Positions 10,673 to 23,078 of a stretch of 64,000 nucleotides of DNA are shown in pieces. Source of the stretch: Aurelia coerulea (Eukaryota; Cnidaria; Scyphozoa; Semaeostomeae; Ulmaridae); the NCBI GenBank assembly GCA_039566865.1, contig CM076949.1, positions 4,927,501-4,991,500 on the forward strand, in the 5' to 3' direction. Within the stretch, counting starts at the first letter, position 1. Each line of letters begins with the position of its first letter. The notes beneath the pieces are model-generated. The model was not told where the DNA came from. It saw only the letters and a list, made by a program, of their open reading frames with translations, and made no database searches. A program made the position numbers and the translations under genes.

Positions 10673-11448
10673 TATCAAAAGCAGTGAGTGCTATTGTTTC
10701 AAATGTGTCTACAAAAAAGTTCTGCATTACATTAGCTTTGCTGTTTGAAAGTATGAAATTGATTTTGTCAGATCTCGAGTTCAAGGCATTGCTCAAAAGC
10801 GTTCGTAAAACTGGACTGTTTTGATTGTCTATTTAAATATCATATTCTGCGACAAAAAATTGTGGTGCCTTCTTTTGGAAACGAGATTTCAAATCGCTAA
10901 AATAATCCTTGCAAAGTAAGATGAGTTCTTTACATTACGGAGGGGAGAGGAGATAGGCTCCCGTTGCCAGGGGCAAATCATTCTCCTATAGAGCAGGATA
11001 TTTTGGATGACAACGAAACGGTTTATAGAGTTTTTTGGAGATAAAGCAAAAGAAATTGACACGATTTTGACACGATTTGGGGAAAATTTTGCTCCCGGCT
11101 CTTTGTCATGTTATTAATTAGAATAGATAATAAAACAAGAATTGATTGACAATAAGATCAACATTAATTCACCTTCTTCTTCTTATATTACATCCTTGTC
11201 TTTTACTGTCCATTTGAGCGTTTATCAAATGTTTATATAGTCAATAAAATAAGGAGATCTCAGACGATGCAATTAACCATACCCATCAACTTGGCTCTTC
11301 GTCTTTTGAATTCATATCCTTCAACAGATGGCGATTTTCTACAATACCAGTGGTAATAAGCTGAACCAGGCAGACGATCTATTTGATAGTTGGGTAGTGG
11401 CTCGTACGCATCAAGTTTATAGAAGTCGTCTGGAATTGAACATAAGAA
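10673..11448. other. Intergenic, no feature seen
   Basis: No supported gene. A 66-codon minus frame at 11260-11460 shows no recognisable domain and is treated as chance. Confidence 0.4.
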
Positions 11449-11781
11449 TTGATTAATCATTCACATGATTTCGGAACAGTCCAAAAACGGAAGGTTCTTT
11501 CAAAAATACGGTGTTCGGATCATGATCTACACGTCAAGACAGGAAGACAAAAAAATATAAGCCTTGATAAAAAATTGTGCAAACACTGCGACTCACAAGA
11601 TGTTGTTGAGGACGAAATATTTTTCCTATTTAGATGCAATAAATATGCACAGATAAGGGACGAAATGATGCTTAAATTTCCTGAAATCACGATTTCCCCT
11701 CTTGATAAGGACCTAACAAACGAGTTCATAGAAGTCATGTCGTGCCGAACACTTCCTAAGACCAAGTCATTAATTATGTAA
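11449..11781 (+). pseudogene. LINE ORF2 C-terminal fragment (Cys-motif end)
   Basis: A 110-codon frame encodes RCSDHDLHVKTGR, then CKHCDSQDVVEDEIFFLFRC. It matches the C-terminal Cys/His-type motif after the RT domain in many non-LTR retrotransposons (R-S/C-x-H-x-L-x-x-x-x-GR ... C-x2-C ... VEDExHFL-x2-C). No RT domain is found upstream, so the copy is strongly 5'-truncated. The lineage cannot be told from this piece. Confidence 0.6.
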
Positions 11782-12117
11782 AGCAAAGAACCTTCGTGAA
11801 CAAAGCCTTTTGGAGTCAGCATAAACTCGAAGATTCGCAATGAGCCTAGTATACGTGCCTATATCTAGTACAAGTTTTGTTCTACATTTTCATCGCAGTT
11901 CTATTTGATTCATTTTAGTTCAGTTATCTCGTATCTTATTTCAGTATACTGTTATTGTATCTTATATTAGTTTCATTGTGTTAGGTTATGTTTAGTTAGT
12001 TAGCTTAAAGTAGTCTGCCATGCCTGTACATTAGGTAGTGCATATATACTAATATCATTAGTACCAGTTGAGTCAAAGAGGAATTGGAACGTTTGGCGGG
12101 CTGTAAAATAAGAAGTA

Positions 12118-12345
12118 GGGTGAGTGGCCGTGGTGGGGTAAGTGGCTGAGCGGCTTATGGGCCCTTATGCAGTTTCCATCAGATGACTGAAATTAAGCTC
12201 AGTCGAGTGAGGTCAAACTGCGGATGGGTGACCTCTTGGAGGCCTGACCTCGCAACTCACCTCGCCGTCCTTCGGAAGGGACGTTAAACTAGGGGTCCCG
12301 TGCCTGGATGCGGCATGCATAGTGGGCTTAAATTAGCTTTAAGTA
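12118..12345 (+). mobile_element. SINE with tRNA-like and 5S rRNA-like head
   Basis: Starts with a tRNA A-box-like gtggctgagcggctta. A segment follows that resembles the 5S rRNA internal promoter (aaattaagctc ... ggatgggtgacctc; compare 5S AGTTAAGC ... GGATGGGTGACC). A shared body comes next (cgccgtccttcgg, gggacgttaaactaggggtccc, ggatgcggcatgcatagtggg). The second copy at 26110-26480 has the same order. Pol III transcription from 5S-like boxes is known for SINE3-class elements; the assignment here is inference. Confidence 0.65.
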
Positions 12346-13747
12346 GCTTGATACTTCCAGCCTACTTAAAAATGAATTGCTGAAGAAAGTACGCGGTTGA
12401 TCTTCAAAACTGAAATGTTAATTTATCAGTCAACGGCTAACTTAGATGTAAAATCTCGTTTGGTAAAAATCATTCATCTTTTGGACCCAAAAATAGTTAA
12501 AATGCTGGTATTGTATTCCACATTCCATTCTGGTCCATTTTACTTGCCATTGAAATATAAAAATGAAATTTGAACGTCAATAGAAAGTAAATCATGAACC
12601 AGAAACCGAAGGTGGACTTCTCGTTTCCATACAAACCCCTTACCACCCCTTAACAGCATTTTACGTATTTTTGGTTCTAAAAGTTGAATGATTTTTCAAA
12701 CAAAATTTTTATCCCACAGCCCGCTAGACGTTGTAACTTTATTTTACTCACACGGTACACGTTCTTCGGAACATCAGGTATGCTTAAATAGATTTTTTAT
12801 CTTATGCATTCAAGGCGCATCGGAAATGAAAAAATTATCAACTGCCTTGTGTAAAGTAGCCAAAAAATCGTGCCAAAAATTACATCTTAATGCTTTTAGA
12901 TTTCAAGACAAGTTACCATCACCATCATTTATTTTTATGTTTGAAGAATGAAAACATTATGCAGGGGCTTTTGCTCCAACCGGAAGGAATAGACCTATAT
13001 AGACATATAGATAGGTACATAGGAATCAGGAATGTTGTAACAATGGGCATTATTTGTGCACACAATCGAAACAATCAGCGAAGCATCAGAGATATTTATA
13101 GGCATTGTAAATGGAAAGAATCAAAACAATTCTGAGATATTTGGGCTAACAATGAAATTTGGCGTAGTTGCCAATTGATATTTCCTCATTAAGACTAATT
13201 ACTACTTGCTCCCAAAATTAATGGAGCTGCCAAATCATTACAAGGCAATCTTCAAAATTTGACCTCTTTGACCTGGCACACTGCCCTTACTGTTTGAAAA
13301 ATCTTCAATATCGATAACTGTTAACAATGGAACCTACCAACCCATATAATACTATCAAGAAACAATTGTGGCACTGTTATAATGGCAACTCTTGTCAGGA
13401 TAAAGTAAAAATTTGTCAATATTGGCGGCCATCCTTTCGTTTCACTCTGGGCAGTAGGAAGCATCTTAAACTTGGAGGGGCACATCATTTCAATGGCACT
13501 TTTTTTGTAAGAAGGGTACTTTAATATACATCAGATTTTTGGTGGTAAAAATGTGATACATAGAAGAAAATAGTATGAATGCTTATAGATATCAGATTTC
13601 CTCCACAATGAAACAGTGAGAAGTAAATGCAACTAAATCACGAAGTGAATAATAACATAATTAAAGTACTTTCTGTCTGTATTGGTCTTTAAAAGGGGCA
13701 TATCCTGAGACAAAAGGGTGACCGTTCGGTTTGTTGCCAAATCTTGG
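12346..13747. other. Intergenic, no gene supported
   Basis: Several frames of 65-90 codons occur (for example 12688-12951 and 13327-13524), but they show no domain, signal peptide or splice-consistent context. Confidence 0.45.
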
Positions 13748-13760
13748 GGGCATGTGGGCC

Positions 13761-13792
<32 letters not shown>

Positions 13793-13806
13793 GGGGCATG
13801 TGGGCC
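13748..13806. repeat. (GGGCAT)n minisatellite
   Basis: About six GGGCAT units flanked by gggggcatgtgggcc on both sides, so the flank itself is duplicated. Confidence 0.85.
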
Positions 13807-14151
13807 CCGGTTCCCTACGTCTCTGGACTCTTGCTACATCTACTATAATAGTTCTGATGCACATCAAGAAATCTAGTCTGCTTCATCAAATGGGTTCGTT
13901 ATTAGGCTACAGCCATTTCGATATGAACTAAATCGTGCATTGCAATTGCAAGTAGATATTCTATTACTTTGAGGCAAGCTATGTGCATGATCTCATTCTT
14001 CAAACATGGCTAATGGGGGCCTTTAATTTTTAGTAGGCTTAAATTGAAAATAGCTAAATTAGAGCTAATTAAGGCCTACTTTACAAAATGTTTATAGTGT
14101 ATTAAATAGATTTACTAAGAATGTACGATATATATGTTACAAGATAAAAGC

Positions 14152-14425
14152 AGAAGATGCCCTCGCAAAGGCCTGGGACGACGAGCAGCCTCCCGGGAGA
14201 CGGCAGACGCGCCGCACGAGGGAGCTCCCTGATGCACACAGCAAACCGCCGTGGCCACAGCGAGATAAGCCACCCACGAACCACCGCACCCAGCACCAAC
14301 CAGCGGGCATACGGAGGACCAGAACTGCCCACAGCACGAACATCTCTATGCTGCAAACCCCCCCCCCCCACCCCCATAGGCCCAACAACTGCGCCAAGCA
14401 CAAAATACCAAGGACAACCCTCACC
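14152..14425. other. GC-rich island in AT-rich DNA, unknown origin
   Basis: About 270 bp with far higher GC than its surroundings, many CpG, and a C-run at 14349-14359. A plus frame (14157-14456) and two minus frames cross it, but the products are low-complexity (Pro/Arg/Thr- or Gly/Trp-rich) and match nothing I know. The edges are abrupt (cagaag\|atgccc and taccaaggacaa). It could be a mobile fragment, a CpG regulatory block or inserted foreign DNA. Confidence 0.5.
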
Positions 14426-15260
14426 ACAGCTATTTCGCACTACTTGTTTGTTATAACATCGGCATTTGCAAATCCTTACGCTATACAATCATGTGGAATT
14501 GTCCAACTTATACTCGTATTTACGTAAACTGATTGTCTGCTGTTGGCTATAAATGATAACGTCCTCGCCGCCTTGCACTATAACACCAGCAATAGAAAAT
14601 CTCGATTCTTTTTAAACAGGTGAAACATTTCCTTTTATGTGTGCATCTAACCGAAGTGATAGTCTGCAATATTTGTTATGCGTAGAAATTTCAATGAAAG
14701 AACGAAAGTGTTCATCGGAAACAAATTTGATCGCTTGCAATAGAAATCACATACTCCTATGCAGCTGCTTCTTAGCCGTTTGATTATTTCAAAAGCTGAA
14801 GCTGCCATATTTAAACATTAGTCGGCTTTCCACAAAGAATCTATTCAGAAATAATTTCTCTTCACAAGAGAACTTCGAATTTTTTGTGCGAAGGGCGGTC
14901 GCCACTCTAAACGAGCTCTCAAGTAAATTTTCATGCTAAGTTTCCATTTTAAGAAAATCGTTTCCAGATAATGCATTATTTAAGAAAAACCTCTTTTCGC
15001 TCCTAATAGCCAAGCTCTTTGCTATTCACTCATTGCTATGTTCATTGGCAAACTCGTAAAGAATACTTTTTAGCTATTCAAGGGCTGTTTGGGCACCCAT
15101 TTTTTTTGTTGAATATTAATTTACCTTGCTGTGAATGTTCTTGGGGCATTATGCAGCTCCTTTCCATGAAGCATTCTTTTTATCTGCACCTATGCAGCTC
15201 CGATCTTTTGTATTTTCGTCTTGGTTAATCGTCCGTAGAAATCCTGTTGTTAAGCATCAG
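14426..15260. other. Intergenic, no feature seen
   Basis: AT-rich; no supported frame or repeat. Confidence 0.45.
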
Positions 15261-15850
15261 ACAACAAGGGCAGATTTTGTAATACAATAGCAACAGTTGC
15301 GTTTGATCGACACCTCAATTCAAAGCGATTAGCGGATGCAGACAAAGGAAATTCTCTCAACCAGTAATTCAAAACAAACAGAGCCGCAAGGGCAAACTCT
15401 CGCCTTGTGCAAGCGAAAGATGGTTTTTAAGAGAAGTTATGTGCTTATAGCGAAAGAAGAAGGGTAAATCTAAAGTTCTGTCGCTTAGATTATGTTTATT
15501 TGATTCAGGAGCCGAGCAGAAGGCATTGTAATTCTCGCGTCTTTAGGGCTTAAAATGAAACGATTACAAAACAGCTCCTAAATCAAATAAACATAATCTA
15601 AGCGACGGAGCTTTAGATTTACCCTTCTTCTTTCGCTATAAGCACATAACTTCTCTTAAAAACCATCTTTCGTTTGCACAAGGCGAGAGTTTGCCCTATA
15701 CTAGTTTCGGGGAAATTTTTGCAGCCTTGTTTGTTTTGAATTACTGGTTGAGAGAATTTCCTTTGTCTGCATCCGCTAATCGCTTTGAATTGAGGTGTCA
15801 ATCGAACGCAACTGTTGCTATTGTATTACAAAATCTGCCCTTGTTGTTAA
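15261..15850. repeat. Foldback element, family F
   Basis: Left end acaacaagggcagattttgtaa and right end ttacaaaatctgcccttgttgt. The arms are long near-perfect reverse complements (gcagacaaaggaaattctctcaacc, gaagaagggtaaatctaaag, ttagattatgtttatttgatt) around a centre near 15550. Copies are at 50612-51216 and 58424-59034. Frames on both strands (e.g. 15619-15801, 15691-15966) are arm artefacts. Confidence 0.9.
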
Positions 15851-18800
15851 TTACAAAATCAGACAATTATCAGTTGTTGCGACATTGCCTTTGTGTCATG
15901 GCCGTATCCGTTTTGTTTAGAAAGCTCACTTCTGATGGGACTCTTTTTAACATACTAGCTGGGTGAGCAATTCCCCCGCTGGTCCCTTCTTTAGACAATT
16001 GGCGTAAATTTCTTTTCAACTTCGAGAGGCATTTTTTCTCCTTAAAAAACAAGATTCCGTCGCGTCGGAAAATTCCACTGACTCGAGAAAATGATATCCT
16101 TCGAGAGTGCTCTTCTGTGCGAGAAGGACATCTTTCTTTATCTGCTGGGAGCTGGCGGCACCTTCAGAAATAAGGAAACAGTCTCCAACCAACAACGAGG
16201 GTGAATTCCCGGGTGAATTTCAGAAAGCAAAGGATTCAGACCTCCGAGAAAACAAAGTGATTTACGGCTCTGAAGAAAAGATTTCACACCTGATCAAATC
16301 AAAATAAACAATGAGAGCAAACATCGTGGTAGGGTGCGTTAAAGGTGCGAAATCTATTCTTTAGATGCTGAAATCAGTTTGTCTTAATCGGGCTTTTATC
16401 CTTTGTATTACAAAATTCGCCCTTGCTTCTCCCACCGAAACTTTAGATTATCATCAAGGGAAACGAAATTCTGTTTCAGCCAAAGATGAATTGTGTAACT
16501 TTTAGGAATACGCATGGAAATGCCATGCAAAGGAATCAAAGTTTTTAGAATTTATGTTAGATATCTTATTTTGTAAATGAATGATCGAGATTACCGAACA
16601 ATTATCTTGAAGCATTTTTGTTATCCTTTGATGATTGATTTGATGATACAGTGTGGACTGTGGAAGAGAAACAAATACAAACTTTTCCATGAAGAGGAAT
16701 GTGAAGGGGTGCTGATTTGCAATGATAGAAAGTATGGAAGTACTGTGTGATTCGAAATAAACAAGATTAACCATATGAAAATATACCTCTGCCCCTTGAG
16801 ATAATTAAATGTGAAATCAACCAGATATTTCTCAAAATTTTGTTTGAGCTCTGATTCAAGTTTCTGGCAAGCTTATCCTTATAAACACCCATTTTAAACA
16901 CCCATTCCCCCTGGGGGAGGGGGGATACACCATGTTCAGGGTACAGGTATGTGCCACCCATATGGATCCAGATTTCTCTAACAATGGTCCCTTTTCAGCA
17001 GATTTTCCTTACACATGGGTGGGCTTGCCTTGGTTGAAATTGGCAAAATTCATCATAAAAGTAGGTATGCAGACAAAATTTGTCAATTAGGAGTGGATAG
17101 CTTTCTGAAAACCAGGTGGCAGACCCCCATCCATGATCCATCTTCAAATCATGTATCCCCTGGCTGAAATCAGTTCTTCCTGTCTAAATTTTCCTGCTAC
17201 ACTTTTTCAATTTCACATAATTCTCAATCTCTCCTTGGCAGGCATACACACAAAGATAAACACAAATAAATTTCAAATCAATTCCATCATTAATTTAACT
17301 TCACAGCAGCTGTTAAAATAAACAATTTTATAAGAAACAGGATAAGAAACTTGGATAATTTTTGTTGTATTTTGGTGCACAAAAAGATATACAGTAGCTA
17401 TTCTACAGCTACAGAAATATTTCTTTTCATATGAAACAACATTTGGCAAAAGAGAGCTTCATCAGGCTAATACTGTACCATCAATTGCAATCAATTTTAG
17501 AGTATTCAAGAATGAAGGTTCAGGGATGCCTTTGCCCCAATACCCATTTGAGGGTTCTTTGCACCCAAACATATGCCATAATGGTACTACTCTCAGTTCA
17601 GAAAACACAGGTCTAAACAGGGATCAAGATAAATAAACAGGGTGGGTGGAAATATTCCCATGTCCTAATAAGTGGGCAAGATGTGTTCACTGCAGAAACA
17701 AACTCACATGCAAGCAAACAGCTTCTGAAATGAAACTACAATTGAGAACAATTTCAGGAAACATGACTTTGCATGTTTTACAGGGCTTTGCAATTCAAGA
17801 AGCTCAAAATTAATAAACAGAAGCAAGAATTTCCAGGCCAATTTATCAAAAAAGTGGGGGATGTCTCTTCCATACTCATAATTTCTTAAATATGAAATGA
17901 AATGCGTTAATTTGCCCCTTAGCATCATTATTATCTAGAATCTAGCAAATTTATAATGTTTTCTATGCAAGCAAGATGCGTCAACAAGAAATCTGTCTCT
18001 TTACTATGGAACAGTTATCACAGGGACAGACATTTGCTCATTTCATAGCAGCATTGTTCCATCAAAAATTTCCAGACAACATTTCAAGCTTGTAAGTTCA
18101 TTTGCTCATCACCAAACCAGAGTCAGCAAACACAATTACCTCCACTTTAGTTCAATTACCTCCACTGTAGTTATACCACTGTCTATTAACTTCTCATTTC
18201 TCATCCACACACATCACATACATTTGTAAGTTGCAGGATTTTGCCATCAAAGTTATGCCATGCTTGAATTAAATTGTATTATGGTTCATTTTTGAGAAAG
18301 GTGCAAATGAATTGTAATTGTAAGATGAGATATCTGGCCTGACGAAGATCCTCAAATACTGCAACAGTCTTGTTTCACAGCCTCAGATGATTGATAAATG
18401 CCAAAAGTGATGTCTAGAGGGAAGAAATGGGACTTGGTTAATTCAGCAATGAAAATAGCACAAGGCGACATGGTAAAATTAGCCAATAAGTAACAAGTTA
18501 GAAAGAGCTTGATTCATGTTTATGTTGGAGATGGATAACAGGCTTTAAAATCATAAGAAACCTGCAACTAAAATATCCACTTTTCTTCAAAAACAGCAAA
18601 CTGAAAAGTGAAAACTCAAATGCAATTACTGTACCCTTAGTTGGTAATGAATTTGTTGCCACTTGCATGCAAAACCAAATGTTTAATTAAATTTCCCAGA
18701 TTTCAAAATTGTGCATTTTTCATTCCTATGTCATGTGAGCTAACAAATACAAGAAAACTGCTGGGCAAAGAAGTATCAAGGTTCTTGTTTGACCATATGG

Positions 18801-19004
18801 CATATCAGGTTGATTGAAAGTAAAACAAAACAACAACAACAATATTGTGTTTTGGCTAGGCCCAATGTTGTTTTCAGGCACTTGTTTGGATACAGAGACA
18901 CCTGCACCAACAAAATTAAATAACTCTTCTTTGCAAATTTTCCGGGATGAACGGAAACCATGAACAAGCAGTTTGATGAGCACTCTTGAAAGTCAGGATA
19001 TTTT
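15851..19004. other. Repeat-poor intergenic or intronic stretch
   Basis: This is the longest part of the window without an obvious inverted repeat. Frames up to 91 codons exist but none shows a recognisable domain. It may be intron or UTR of a host gene whose exons I cannot identify. Confidence 0.4.
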
Positions 19005-19435
19005 GGTTTTGCGGCAGCGACTAGATTTTGCGAAATTTTCGTTCAAAGTTTAGTGCATAAAACGGGCGCTTCTCTCAGCAAAATCTGGTGGTGTTGAAAC
19101 TTTTATTTTTCCTACTCTTTCTGGCGATCGCGTTGCTTTTTCCATTAGAATTTGTGAAATATTAGGCCATAAGGAACGCCAGATAAAAATATCAAGGGGT
19201 AATTAGCACTTTTTCTGTTCCTACCACGAGCTTGTTCTGAACACAAGCCAAGAGGCAAGATTTTCTGATTTTTCAAATACCCTGACTTTGAATAAAAAAA
19301 TAAGGTAAACGCAAATTTTCCGAGAATACTGACCTGTCTTGAAATGAAGTTTGTATCCTGTAGAATATTTCCTGAAATGATGGTTTTGCGGCAGCGACCA
19401 GTTTTTGTGCAATTTCTGTTTTCGTATTTCCATGA
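19005..19435. repeat. Dispersed direct repeat (ttttgcggcagcgac)
   Basis: The block ggttttgcggcagcgac(t/c)ag occurs at about 19004 and 19383 in direct orientation, each preceded by a loosely similar stretch. No function is visible. Confidence 0.4.
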
Positions 19436-19695
19436 TTTTGAGCAAAATTTTGTCTCCTTGCAGTGATTTTTGATGTCGTATTTTCCATATTCATTTTTGG
19501 ATGATCACTTCCAAATTTTTTTCCGCCATTGCTGTTTCCCTCGTGATCACGATCTGCGAGCGCTTTTTTCCAGGCCGCGTCCCATGGGGCCTGGATCACA
19601 ATGGATTCGGTCAAGACCGGGCGCCGGCGAAATTCTGGCCTCTCCGATTTCCAAAACAACCCGCAGGCGCATAGTGCTCTATGTACAGCGGTCAA
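19273..19695 (-). CDS. Unassigned 140-codon frame in a CpG-rich block
   Basis: An uninterrupted frame begins at a Met and is basic and polar, with Lys/Asn/Gln-rich middle (KKFGSDHPKMNMENTTSK) and no membrane segment. Its upstream part (19550-19690) is locally CpG- and GC-rich, unlike the flanks. I recognise no family. It overlaps one copy of the ttttgcggcagcgac repeat, which argues against a conserved protein. It could be a first exon plus intron, or chance. Confidence 0.25.
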   Translation of the reverse strand: MTAVHRALCACGLFWKSERPEFRRRPVLTESIVIQAPWDAAWKKALADRDHEGNSNGGKKFGSDHPKMNMENTTSKITARRQNFAQNHGNTKTEIAQKLVAAAKPSFQEIFYRIQTSFQDRSVFSENLRLPYFFIQSQGI

Positions 19696-19758
19696 AACAT
19701 TTCTGCACCTTGCTTGTTAGATAGCCTATCCTTCCAGTCTTCCGTCGCTTTGATCTCG

Positions 19759-19852
19759 CCATGGGCCTATCGAAGCACGAATTGGCGTGGGCCTATCGCA
19801 GAACAACCTTGCTCATAAAGAACTCTTGGCGGTATTGCTGGAAGAGAGCAGG
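19759..19852 (+). CDS. Possible short first coding exon
   Basis: An ATG in a strong Kozak-like context (tcgccATGGGC) opens about 31 codons (MGLSKHELAWAYRR..., ending KRAG) that run into a consensus donor (gcag\|GTAGGA). It lies just downstream of the CpG-rich block at 19550-19690, as a first exon would. Downstream exons were not identified and the peptide matches nothing I know. Confidence 0.25.
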
Positions 19853-20346
19853 TAGGATAAACTCTTTGATTCCTGTATCGGTGTATCAATAAGAAGTCTT
19901 TCTTGGGAAGGTAAATCAAGCTTCTCTCTTTCAGTACACGAAAGGTTGACAGAATACTAGAGATTGTATATATTGAACTAGAAATCCTTTAGTATCGTGC
20001 GCGTTGATAAATATTTATCCTTTTGGGTTAGTCCCACAAGGCTGCATTTGCACAGTTTACCGAATTTTCTGTCTTTTAAGAAGAAAAGTTTTTGAAACAT
20101 TTTTCTAATAAAACTTGATGTCGCCTGGAAAGTTTGGACGACGAAAATACTAAGACGTGTTTTAACACACTGAGGTCATCCGAACTTGTTTCCTCATCAG
20201 AGCTAGCCTGATCGCTTTTTATCTGTTATTTTCTTCACACAAATAGATACATCCTCGTGCTTTTGAAACTTTTTATTTTGAAAATGAAGCACAGTATTAC
20301 TTCGAAACATCGATAATGATTAAACATGGCCTAGTCTTGAATAATA

Positions 20347-20969
20347 TACCGGGTGACCCAGAAAAAAGTGACCCAACGCAATCTGTCATAGAAAAAAAAG
20401 TAAGTGGCAGATTGAAATATTTCAAACGTTGTTCTGTCCCTAAAAGACTAGCTTACATTATGAGTATTTTTCGCAATTTTTTTGGGCCCGGGAAAGTTTC
20501 TGAATTAAGGATTTTGAGGAAAAGGGCAGGCTTGAAATTCTCAAAAAGTCATCAAAAACAGGCGATCGATTTGAAGGCATTTCAGATCTTTTAAAACAAC
20601 GAGGAGCGTGTTTCATTCTGCCTGAGAATATTTTTAAGTACCTAGGGACTATAAACTTGCTCTGAAGACTTCCGACTGGGTTACCTATTCCCAGTTTGAA
20701 ATGAAACACGCTCCTCGTTGTTTTGAAGACTTGAAATAGCTGTAAATCGATCCCCTGTTTTTGACGACTTTTTTAGGATTTCAGGCATGCTCTTTTCCTC
20801 GAAATCCTTAATTTTGGAAATTTACCGTGCCGAAAAAAATTTCGAAAAATACTCATAGCATCAGCTAGTCTTTTAGCGACAGAACAACGTTTGAAGCATT
20901 TCAATCGGCCACATACTTAGGTTTCTGTAACAGATTGCGTTGGGTCACTTTTTTCTGGGTCACCCGGTA
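20347..20969. repeat. Foldback element, family C (TACCGGGTGACCC)
   Basis: TACCGGGTGACCCAGAAAAA at the left and its reverse complement at the right, with terminal TA at both sides. Inner arms pair (gtgacccaacgcaatctg; cgttgttctgtc(c/g)ctaaaagacta; aacaacgaggagcgtgtttcat). Centre near 20655. Non-coding. Confidence 0.9.
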
Positions 20970-21545
20970 TCAAAGTCGGATCTGCTTTATTGAACTTGAG
21001 TGGGCAGACTTGAGTGTTATTCGAAGAAGCGTCATTGGCAACACTTACAGAGTGAATGTATCTTTAGACACGTAAATTTAACAAATGCTGCTTTTTGTAA
21101 ATAAACCGACAATACTTGTGTTTTAGTTAGAGAATAATAGCCTCTACGACGCAGGTTACGGTCGCTTCACAGTTCGCATCGACCACACAACTGTTCTGAA
21201 ATTACTCGTTCTTTGAATCTTGTTCCGAAAGCAGTGTCACTATAAGATGGTATTAGTCCACGTGGACTTCATCACGATTCACGAATACACCAATTTGCTG
21301 GCGTGGAAAACACGAGGGATTGACATTCTGTACTATCAATATTCACGGCCATTGTTTTTCAGCGAATTTAGCAAAGAATTGCAAAAAATAAGTGAATTTA
21401 GCATAGAATAAGCGAATTTGAGAACGAACTCACCACCGAATGGAATAAACCTATTCGGATGAGCCTACGTGCAGACTATATGGGTATGGTCTGCGCGCAG
21501 GCTACATTCGGGTACAGTACAGTTTGCTTCGAACCAAATTCAACT
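20970..21545. other. Intergenic, no feature seen
   Basis: No supported gene. The short block gaatttagca(a/t)agaat repeats twice near 21365-21410. Confidence 0.4.
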
Positions 21546-22275
21546 AATCCAAAATCAACGGAGATAAAGCCCCGCGCGGAACGAGTCTGAGTAGTCTATT
21601 ATTAGCCTATTGCATATGAGGATCCTGACATGTGTATGGACATTGTTTAACCCTATTTTGGTTGGGGGGGGCAAATTTGCCCCTCCTAGTAGACTTTTTG
21701 TTATAACTCTGTCAAGATAACAGTTATGACCCTGGAACTTTCTGACTTTTTGCTTATACTTATTGTGCAATGACTGAAGAAGTTTCATAAAAATATTTTG
21801 ACAAATGAGGGGAAGGGAGACAATTTTCTGGAACTGACTCTGTCAAAATCGCTATTTCTCAAATGTTAATTTTCGCGAAAAAAGTAGCAAAATTTTGCAA
21901 AGATGTTTTGCAGGCTAGTGCTATTTGATGTATTCTATCATAATTGTCATGTTTGGATCGAAATTGTGCTCCAAATTAAATTTTATCGCATTTTTCCTGA
22001 TTTTGACCGATTTTGCCACTTTTCTTGACCACACAAGGAAAAATGCTGACGCAAGCAATAAAGACGGCTAATTTTAGGTCAATCTTTATATTTTCGTAAA
22101 GTACATGCCTGGGGCTATTAGTACACCAAATTTGGTTGCTCTATCTATTTCCAGTCAAGAGTTAGGTAGGGAGGGGGGCTTTTTTGCCCCCCCCCCAACC
22201 AAAATAGGACGTATCAGATAACCCAACCACTATAGGGTTAACTAAAGAGACAATGGTATGTGTAGGCATTTCCTT
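21546..22275. repeat. Element L (AATCAACGGAG ends) split by a poly-C/G-edged MITE
   Basis: The outer pieces, 21546-21648 (aatcaacggagataaagccccgcgcggaacgagtctg) and about 22225-22275 (agagacaatggtatgtgtaggcatttcctttgtcc), are the two parts of the element seen whole at 33632-33806. They are separated by an insertion, about 21647-22224, with inverted ends (ccctattttggttgggg / ccccaaccaaaatagg). Confidence 0.6.
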
Positions 22276-22286
22276 TGTCCTTTTTA

Positions 22287-22939
22287 TACCGGGTGAGTAA
22301 ATAAAAAGAATCCCCCATTTGAAAGGTCACGGCTCTCTGGATATCAAGACGATGATATTGGCAAATATGTAGTTTAATGGTAGACATGTTCAAATCCATT
22401 TTAGAATTTACCTGACTGAAATCTGCCACTCCGCTCTGAAATTATGAAGGATTTTCTCGATAAAGCCTCTCCATCAAATTTTCCAAACGTGACCAAAATC
22501 ATGAACAAATTTCCCTGACATTTCTGGCTGACATGGCTTTACACCAATGACTTCTGCACGCTTTAGCACGTGCCATCCTCTTAAGAGGATGAACAAGTCT
22601 CCCCCCCCCCCCCCCCCCCCGGTATCAATAACCTACAAGGGGGATTCCATTCTCCCACGAGCGCAAAATACATGAATATATGTGAGTGTCATCATTCTTA
22701 GGAAGGAAAACCAAGTAAATTTGCTCATTGTTTTCACTCGTTTTTGCAGATTTTGAAAGAGGCTTTCTGCAGAAAATCTCCGATATCCACGGGAAGGAAT
22801 GGCCGATTAAAACCGGGCAAATTACTGAACCAAATTGAACATATTGGCAATAAAACAAGACAGTTTTCGATATTATTGCTTTGATATTCAGGGAGCAGTG
22901 TCCTTTCAAACAGGGATTATTTTTTCGACTCACCCGTTA
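22287..22939. repeat. Foldback element, family D, most complete copy
   Basis: Left end TACCGGGTGAGTAAATAAA, right end tttttcgactcacccgtta. It contains a poly-C tract (22604-22620) in the loop, next to tgctttagcacgtgccatcctcttaagaggatg. The right half pairs less perfectly with the left than in family A. Confidence 0.8.
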
Positions 22940-23078
22940 GATGACTGGACTTAGCTCGGTTGAGACAGATTTTAGATCCTAATAAATGAGCTATCGAAAC
23001 ATAACTGACTTTCAAAAGAGTTAGCATCTTTCTGTAGATTCCAAGCGGGCCACACTTTTCTCAAGGGAGGGCTACATG

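Noticed and set aside
12190..12240. 5S rRNA gene
   Set aside because: Only the internal-promoter-like boxes match; the rest of the 5S sequence is absent, and the unit is shared with another SINE copy.
13661..13931. Frames encoding His-Ala or Trp-Ala repeats
   Set aside because: They are translations of the (GGGCAT)n tract.
14102..14488. Three overlapping frames of 96-128 codons on both strands
   Set aside because: They follow from high GC (few stops); compositions are low-complexity and no domain is visible.
15619..15966. Paired frames on both strands with similar sequence to 50499-50783 and 58393-59259
   Set aside because: They are arm sequences of foldback family F read in both directions, not conserved proteins.
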